NCBI GenBank assembly: GCA_021234155.1
Contig: JAJEKV010000002.1
Location: 29,323,115-29,387,114 of the forward strand
Direction of reading: 5' to 3'
Length of the DNA: 64,000 nucleotides
From: Isoetes taiwanensis
Lineage: Eukaryota > Streptophyta > Lycopodiopsida > Isoetales > Isoetaceae
Positions 57,739-64,000 of this stretch are shown piece after piece. A model generated the notes under the pieces. That model did not search any database. It saw only the letters and a list, made by a program, of their open reading frames with translations, and was not told the origin of the DNA. The position numbers and the translations under genes were made by a program. Position 1 is the first letter of the stretch, and each line of letters starts with the position of its first letter.

Positions 57739-58029
57739 TTGCATGTGGAAACGGGTCGCTGGTATGGCACACCACGACATCAAAGGTATCGTCCCAAAAA
57801 TTTGCTGGATCCTAAGATAGAAACTGAACCGCACACTTTCTTAGAATGCCCAGCATATGAGAGCATTAGAACCAATTTTGATATAGACTGCACAAGCTTG
57901 AAAGATCTCTGGAATGTCCCATACAATAAACTCAGCTCATACATCAAGATGGTGTGGAAAGAAAGAGCAGAAATTATGGAATTATATGACAACATGAGCA
58001 CCCTTGAGGCAAGTGGTGCCTTTGAATAG
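57739..58029 (+). pseudogene. LINE ORF2 C-terminus
   Basis: IETEPHTFLECPAYESIRTN corresponds to the DENHLLNECPVYGDVRNTY block of the LINE at 34.7 kb and to the ECHALQTCPAFAHIRERY block at 45.9 kb. It is followed by about 50 residues to the stop and a 70-base UTR before the (TTA)n tail. Confidence 0.7.
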
Positions 58030-58098
58030 TTCATAAATAAAACTCTCGATGTACTTTGTCGCCAGTTGGACCTGAGGGTCTTTAATGGCGTGATTAAT

Positions 58099-58099
58099 A

Positions 58100-58148
<49 letters not shown>

Positions 58149-58149
58149 T
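58099..58149 (+). repeat. (TTA)n tail of LINE
   Basis: About 17 units of ATT. Its inverse strand translates to polyasparagine, which is not a gene. Confidence 0.95.
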
Positions 58150-58239
58150 ACACATTTGTTTGTCAATTTGTAATGTAAGCGTAAGATTCATGATTGTTAT
58201 TGTTTTCTTTTATTTGTTCGTTTTATTGCTTGCTACAAG

Positions 58240-58348
58240 GTTGCCTTCGACTCTAAACATATTTCAATGGTCTAGGAAGCCATGGTATAATTTTAAGGCA
58301 TTTGAGGCTGCAAGGCAATTTATCAAAGAAGAAGGTGTGCTCGACTAG
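58240..58348 (+). CDS. Possible terminal exon of an unrecognised gene
   Basis: After an acceptor-like pyrimidine-rich stretch ending CAAG, an open frame reads FQWSRKPWYNFKAFEAARQF followed by IKEEGVLD and a stop. The composition looks coding (aromatic/basic mix, no repeats). Whether it belongs to the thioesterase-like exon at 54240, with the LINE inserted in the intron between them, is unknown; the sequence is not a TesB C-terminus I recognise. The 58350-58680 stretch beyond shows nothing. Confidence 0.3.
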
Positions 58349-58683
58349 GGATATTTACACTTCGTTATATTCTACAACATACGACATCCCATGTTCTTTA
58401 CTGTATTAATATTATTTTATATCCGACGATCCAATTTTCATGTAGTTCCATTGCAACATTTTCTAAGTATGGAGCTCGTGTTATATAGAACCACCTTTTT
58501 TTTTGGACCCATGCACACCCCTAGGCCATTTTTGTTTGTTTGTTTTTTTTTTTAATTTCTGTACATATTTCGTATAATATTCACACATATTTCGTACAAC
58601 ATTTATATTTATTCCGTACAAATTATGTAGCTTATTAATAATAGTATATTAACATAGCACATCGAACCATTGCAAAGGGCATC

Positions 58684-59037
58684 AAACATATTACGAAATT
58701 GAACCATTAAATTAAACCCCCCGCCCCAGACCCCCAAATCGTTTTTTCCTCGATATTAGATGCGATGCCCAACGATTGGCGAGGAGCCCCAAATACATAT
58801 ATATGTATATCATACATGTGTACAATGCACCTCACAACCTTTGGGTTAATTGTGTATTTGAAACTGATAGTTAACTAAAACTTACTAAAATATGAGTTGC
58901 GTCTAATGATAGTTGGGATCGTCTGAAACAGACATCCAACGGTCTGAGCCCTACCGATGGATGCCCCGCGCACTAATATCAAGAAAAACAATTTGGGGGG
59001 GGGGGTTAATTTAATGGTTCAATTTCGTAATATGTTT
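58684..59037. mobile_element. Foldback/MITE with ~40-bp inverted arms
   Basis: The left arm 58684-58722 is the inverse of about 58996-59037 (shared: ATATTACGAAATTGAACCAT). The arms end in C- and G-runs toward the centre, like the CCCCC-containing arms of the foldback at 25.6 kb. No protein. Confidence 0.75.
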
Positions 59038-60160
59038 GAATATGCACCTAAACAAAGAAGGATTTTAAGGGAATTTAGTGCTAAGTGTAAAGTTCGTGGT
59101 TTATGTTATGATAAAATTTTGGAACCCTTGGGGATCCTAGTAAATTATTTCATATGTTAAGAACAATGAGAGAAATCACACTAGTAAAAGAGACAAAGCA
59201 CCATGCCTAAGATTGATAAGTACATTGCTGCATGTGTGGAACATGATTTGGTTCTAAGAAGAATATGCAATGAAAAGCGAAGTACAATTTAACATTGAAA
59301 ATATCGATGTATAATTTAACATTCAACTATCAATAGTAACAGCAGTAGCAAATCTTATGGGGTCCCATTGTGTCCTACTAGCCATCTTGAACCCATTGTG
59401 TCCTAGTAGCCATCTTGGATACAAAACCAAGATCTACGTTTAGAAGGAAAGCACCATTTCTCATTATCAACTCTTAGAAGGGCACATATTACACCAATTC
59501 CGTTTTCTCGTCTGTCATATAATGAGAGAAGCTTGAGGAATCCATTAATAAATCACTGGTGTATTTTCAGAAAGAATGTAGTATCCATGGAAGACTATAC
59601 AAACAGTCTTCAAATACGAGCCAAGCCAAATGCCATAGCTGCTTTCTGTTGTGGGAGTTTGTCCACTGCCACACCCATGACAAATGCTGCAAAAGACTCC
59701 ACTAGTTTATAAATGCAAAGTTCCCTAATTTGCATGCCCAAAATGGTAGACGTATGAGAAAGTAATCATAAACTTATAGAATTATTCTTATAGCTTTTGT
59801 TAAATATCAACTCCACTTATACACATGAAAATATAACACAGAATAATAAGACTACAGTTGGAAAAGCATAATGTAGGAATGCCATTGGATGTATGAATGC
59901 ACCAAACATGGGAGGAAATACTGCACTAATTGGCATCTAGCAATTAATTAAGTAGCCAAGTAAGGTGCCAATGAATAACTTTTTTTTGCCCTCTCCATAT
60001 CCATTCTAAGAAGGTACTTACAATTTTTGCAAGTGTATGCCATTGCTATGTTGATAGCTGCAAGCTATGGAATTTTTACTGCCTTGTAAAATAGCTTAAA
60101 AAGGAAGAAACATTGCCAAAACAACATGCCATTTGGGTTGGTTTAGGATGTAATCCCATC
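59038..60160. other. No supported feature
   Basis: AT-rich; no gene, repeat structure or RNA recognised. Confidence 0.35.
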
Positions 60161-60770
60161 TTATCCTGAATGGATGCTAAAACTTATTGATGATGCTACT
60201 GATTTAATGCTACAAATTTTACTTGTTGCCTGCAAGATAATGAAAGTTTGAGTATAGCTTGCAATGCCACATGAAAAAAAGAAGCAACAAGCTGCAGATT
60301 TCAAGATGCAGCAATGAATGTTTTTTTCCCATTGCAAAGCTCTTGACCTTGCACAACCACTCATAATACTCAAACAAGTAACCTTGTTTGGCTTGGAAGG
60401 AGAGCCATGCATTTTCTTATAGAGCTTCATTGCCTCAAATCCATCCCCAATTTGGACATAGCATGGGATCATTGTGGTCGAGGCAAACACATCTTGATAG
60501 TCTGCTTGATCAAAGCATCTCTGACATGCTTTCACATTTAACATATATGTTGACAAGCACATATGCTAGAATTATGGCTGACTGGTTACCCGTTTTGCAA
60601 TGTGAGCATGTATTTGCCTTCCCTCTCTCAGGAATTTTTTCATTGTGCATGTGCATGAGAGAGGAAAATACATGTCAAAGAGGAAGGATGAATTCCTTAC
60701 ATCTATAGTATCCAGAATGTAAAGAATTGCTTCACTTTGTCCTGCATTACAGAGAGCCAAAATGTATTAC
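60161..60770 (-). pseudogene. PPR (pentatricopeptide repeat) protein remnant, PLS type
   Basis: On the minus strand, blocks follow in PPR order. KKFLREGRQIHAHIAKR comes first (60640-60590). After a frame change comes ACQRCFDQADYQDVFASTTM, then IPCYVQIGDGFEAMKLYKKM, then PNKVTCLSIMSGCARSRAL. These are the L/S repeat signatures of organelle RNA-editing or processing factors. Stops and frame shifts occur between and after the blocks, and only about four repeats remain of the usual 10-20. No E or DYW domain is seen. Confidence 0.75.
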
Positions 60771-61780
60771 TTGGTGGTTCCTTTTGACATACTGTCACCA
60801 GATTCATTCACAACAATTTGCTTCACTATTCCATTTTCGGTCTTGAAATCACAGGTTCTATGGGGAAATAGCAGGTAAATGTATTGCAATTTGAGGGGTG
60901 TTCATTGAAGCTTATTTTCTCCTAACGAATAAGTGGTGCTTCATCAATTTGCATTAGCTAAGAAAATGCATTCAACAAACCTTCCAAACAAACCTTTATA
61001 ACCAGAGAGAGATATGTTGTGCCTTTATAAATGTCTTGAGATGCAATTTATGAGAAGAAGCTACCTATTTCAGGCTAAGCAATGGAATGTTTGTGCCAAA
61101 GAATTGCCAAAGACTTCTTCCATCATCTCCCTGGATTTGATCCAAATCCAGAAAATCGGAATAAGCCTGACCTATTGTAAGCATAGCATGACAAAGAAGT
61201 CAAAAAGGGAAGGCAACGTGTTAGTCATTGTCAAAGAAGTTCAAAATAGTAGGCACTGAATTAAGAAGAAATGTCGAATATCTGGCAACATAAATTACCA
61301 GTTCTCTAGCATGCTAGTTTGATTCTGCAATCCGAAACCAACCCAAACAGAAAAATAAAAATGAGAACCCAAACCCAATCTAACCAGATCCAAATCATCT
61401 CCCCCACTGGTGGCATGTAATAAGTAGGCCGAAGTAAGAATGCTTCTCGACCGAGGAACTTGTAATTTTGCAGGAGACTTTCAAATTTCTAAACCACACG
61501 ATCTGAAAATTAAAGATCCAATGGTACAAAACAATTATAGCTGAGGTGTTCTCACAGATGGATAGGCTAGAAATCCAGAAATTCTTGTAGGGGGTTAGGC
61601 AAGTCTGCTAAAAAAACAAGGTGCTGCGCACAAGGGGTTGCCCTCTATGGCCGGAGGGTGAAGTGGCTTAAATCATACTTCAAAGTCATGTTTTCATACC
61701 ATCCATCACCAGCAGACTTAGATATGCAGGCAATGAAGTTTTTTACATAAAACTGATCACTGCCCTCAAATTGGCTTCAA
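60771..61780. other. No supported feature
   Basis: Nothing recognised; an 81-codon plus-strand frame (61014-61259) has no family match I can name. Confidence 0.35.
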
Positions 61781-61789
61781 GATATCTAT

Positions 61790-62480
61790 TTGCTGATCTT
61801 TTCCTTTGGCCACAAAACTCGTGGATGGAATAAAGAATCCCATGCGTTTGCCACAGAGAAACTCTTCAATTCAGAGACATTCGATGTTTCAATGTACATG
61901 GCCTGCTTCAAGATTTTTGGCAAGCACAGTATGAGCTGCATCGGATTCCACAAAGGTACCTTCTCCTATAATAGTTTTGCCTTGGGATTTTCTTTTTTTG
62001 GGTTCTTTTCCAACTGCAATGCTGATATATGCTGTTGGGACTATTGCTAACAAGTTAAGGAATTGCAATGGAAAGTCCAATCCAAAGTATCCCCTGTTGT
62101 GTAAACAACAAGAAATGTAAAAGAAGCGTTGCACATGGAGCCACTGTGCTATGAGTTCTAAGGCTGATAAGCCTGATTCAGAGGCCCTAGAACAGAGGTC
62201 TAGTTGATTCCCAGGACCCCAAAACCTTTGTCGGAGTCTTTGTCGTCATCACAGACAGGGGTTCTGATAATTCTTCCAAAGCATGGCTCTCTAAAATTGC
62301 TCTGCTCCTGAAAATCAAGGCCGCCGTGTTGGCAAAACTTGCAGTGTAGAAAGACGTCAAATGGTTGTTGTTTACACTTAGGCGCCTCTCTGCATACAGC
62401 AAGCTTGTCTGCTCGTTCCATCTGAAAGCTTAACCAGGTCTGCTTCAATTTTTATAGGGATTGTAAGCTCGCCAAGGTCA
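61790..62480 (-). pseudogene. Coding-like remnant, family not recognised
   Basis: The minus strand holds peptide-like blocks in shifting frames. LGELTIPIKIEADLVKLSDG (about 62480-62420) is followed by VFLHCKFCQHGGLDFQEQ and VCDDDKDSDKGFG (62340-62200). Further down, GEGTFVESDAAHTVLAKNLE (about 61960-61900) is continued in another frame by SNVSELKSFSVANAWDSLFH. Amino-acid usage looks protein-like, and a CxxC pair is present, but I cannot name the family, and no clean splice sites tie the blocks together. Confidence 0.3.
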
Positions 62481-64000
62481 TGAGATCCCGATTTGCATTG
62501 TTTTGCCAGAGAGGAGGCCCTCTAAAATTACAGCCAATTGAAGTAAATATGATCTAGGATTTTCTTTCTTCTTCCCCTTTTTGCCTCTCGTCGGCGGTCC
62601 GCTGCATACACGCTTAATTTATTCGAGAATTCAAAAAAGGCTACATTGGGAGAAGCATTGAAGGTAGGTATTCGATCGGGATGTTGTGAACGCTGATGAA
62701 TGCTGTATTTGAACATTTATGGTGTTTAACGATATTTTGAAATCTTTTGGCGCAATATGTCTTGCCACTCTCCAAATGTGTAATAAAGGCTTTATCTCGT
62801 TTTGTCATTGAATTTATGTTTGGCATGCTTTTTCTTGAAAGTTGCCTTTTCGTTCAAATTTAATGGTTTAGATTTGAGTGAGGCTAGAGCACTAGTGTAT
62901 GATTTGGTAAACATGGATTTAGATGTTCTTGGTCGTGTTCTCATTGTATTTGCATGAAGGCATGTTTAACATCTGCAAGAGGCAATGCTTATTTTCATTA
63001 ACTTTGAAACAAGTATTGGAGCCCAATCTCACTTTTTATTAGATGGCTCTAATGCACATGGACCAAATTGGCCCTAATTTTGGCGCTCTTTTATTTCTCA
63101 CAGAAAATAGAACAACTTAGAACTTTCTCAACTTAGATCTGCATCATATGCAGTGGATGTGATTTTTGAAGACAACATAACATGCATGGAAGAAGAAACA
63201 TATGATTTAGGCACGACTGCCTGCCTGTTTACAGCAGATTCAGAATGCTGTGACAAAGTGGCAAAATGGTGATGTTTCGACTCCTAATAACCTTCAGGAT
63301 GATTGCCTCTACAGAATTCTCAACAAATAGCCTGATTTACAAAGATGGATGATTTAGTATAGTACGAAGAGGATCAAAACAAAACCTAACACAAGAAGCA
63401 GGGAAAAAATTAAGCATACTATATATTTTTTCATAAAAAATGGTTTGGCTATTTTTCAAAAATTTACCGTATTTTATGATATAAATTTGGCTAAAGTTAT
63501 TATTATTATTACATTTATATATATTTGGACTTGGCGAAACTTTTGAATTATGTATAAACTTTCACTTGGCTATGTTTTTTAACTGGAAAAAGCAAACAAT
63601 GTAAATTAAATTCTGTAGCTTTAGATAATTGTACTACAATTACAAATAATAATCAACAATCAAGGAACATACAATAATATTGAAAAACTTTTAACAGAAG
63701 CTCGCAACATAGCTTATAACATCCATAATCTGAACTACATTTAATGCAACGACACCTTGTAAATATGGTGATCAAATTGCACTTATCTCTAACCCCTGAA
63801 GGAAGATGTTATGCAACCAACTCGGGCATCTAGAGGGATATTAGCCATCTCTTACAGTTCCTCTTTGAAGATGCATATGTGGTATATATAATAAAAATTC
63901 AAGGTTTGAAAAACTACTATCATTAATGATGGTAGGTGGGGATGTGTAAAAGTCTATAATAAGAATTCATTTTTGTTTGGCTATTAATGATTTAATATAT
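62481..64000. other. No supported feature
   Basis: AT-rich sequence to the window end; no gene or element recognised. Small (TTA)n tract near 63500. Confidence 0.35.

Larger units (their letters stand above)
54740..58149 (+). mobile_element. LINE with endonuclease and RT, (TTA)n tail, decayed
   Basis: Nearly full-length ORF2 order on the plus strand: endonuclease, linker, RT, C-terminal Cys/His segment, short 3' UTR, and a (TTA)n tail (58099-58149). The frame is broken at several places (about 55160, 55570, 56640, 57000, 57400, 57740). The C-terminal HTFLECPAYESIR groups it with the LINEs at 34.5 and 45.5 kb although the tail differs. Left boundary approximate. Confidence 0.88.

Noticed and set aside
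57780-58166. Polyasparagine-containing frame on the minus strand
   Set aside because: Translation of the (TTA)n LINE tail.

Overview
This window is nuclear DNA from a land plant. It has intron-containing plant-type genes: a quinone oxidoreductase/alkenal reductase, ABCB transporter exons, an acyl-CoA thioesterase exon and a PPR pseudogene. Its Ty1/copia elements are primed by initiator-Met tRNA, and it carries several non-LTR retrotransposon families and DNA transposons. Most of the 64 kb is mobile-element debris. Some families (LINEs with pentanucleotide tails, a DNA transposon with an SDGCAAQFK-type transposase) would fit a seedless plant or gymnosperm better than a typical crop angiosperm, but that is a weak inference.

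Left part (1-10 kb): a decayed copia element on the minus strand whose 3' end lies outside the window; its 5' LTR is at about 4.14-4.7 kb. Then come a hairpin, an old LINE tail, a 1,036-bp non-autonomous TIR element with six copies of a 20-bp palindrome and an 8-bp target duplication (6433-7468), foldback elements and a 127-bp pentanucleotide microsatellite.

10.5-13 kb holds the only gene that looks intact: a five-exon minus-strand medium-chain dehydrogenase/reductase of 343 aa, with every splice phase consistent. 13-27 kb carries short LINE 3' ends (three with clear target duplications or tails), a tRNA-like SINE sharing its 3' tail with a LINE, tandem and inverted repeats, and two ABCB exons.

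27.2-50.4 kb is a nested structure. A non-autonomous LTR element (copy A, plus strand) is interrupted by a young copia element (LTRs differ at one base of 493; TSD CAATC). Copy A abuts a LINE whose RT is split by a 9,029-bp TIR transposon carrying a Ulp1-like peptidase gene and a transposase-like gene in convergent orientation. Beyond the LINE lies a second, inverted copy of the LTR element (copy B), itself interrupted by another LINE and carrying a 487-bp tandem duplication. Copies A and B preserve each other's empty sites, so the insertion order can be read directly.

50.4-64 kb holds a thioesterase exon, a decayed LINE with a (TTA)n tail (54.7-58.15 kb), a foldback, a PPR pseudogene and otherwise unannotated sequence. 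Apart from the oxidoreductase and possibly the ABCB and thioesterase exons, nothing here looks like a functioning host pathway; the content is best read as a stratigraphy of insertions.
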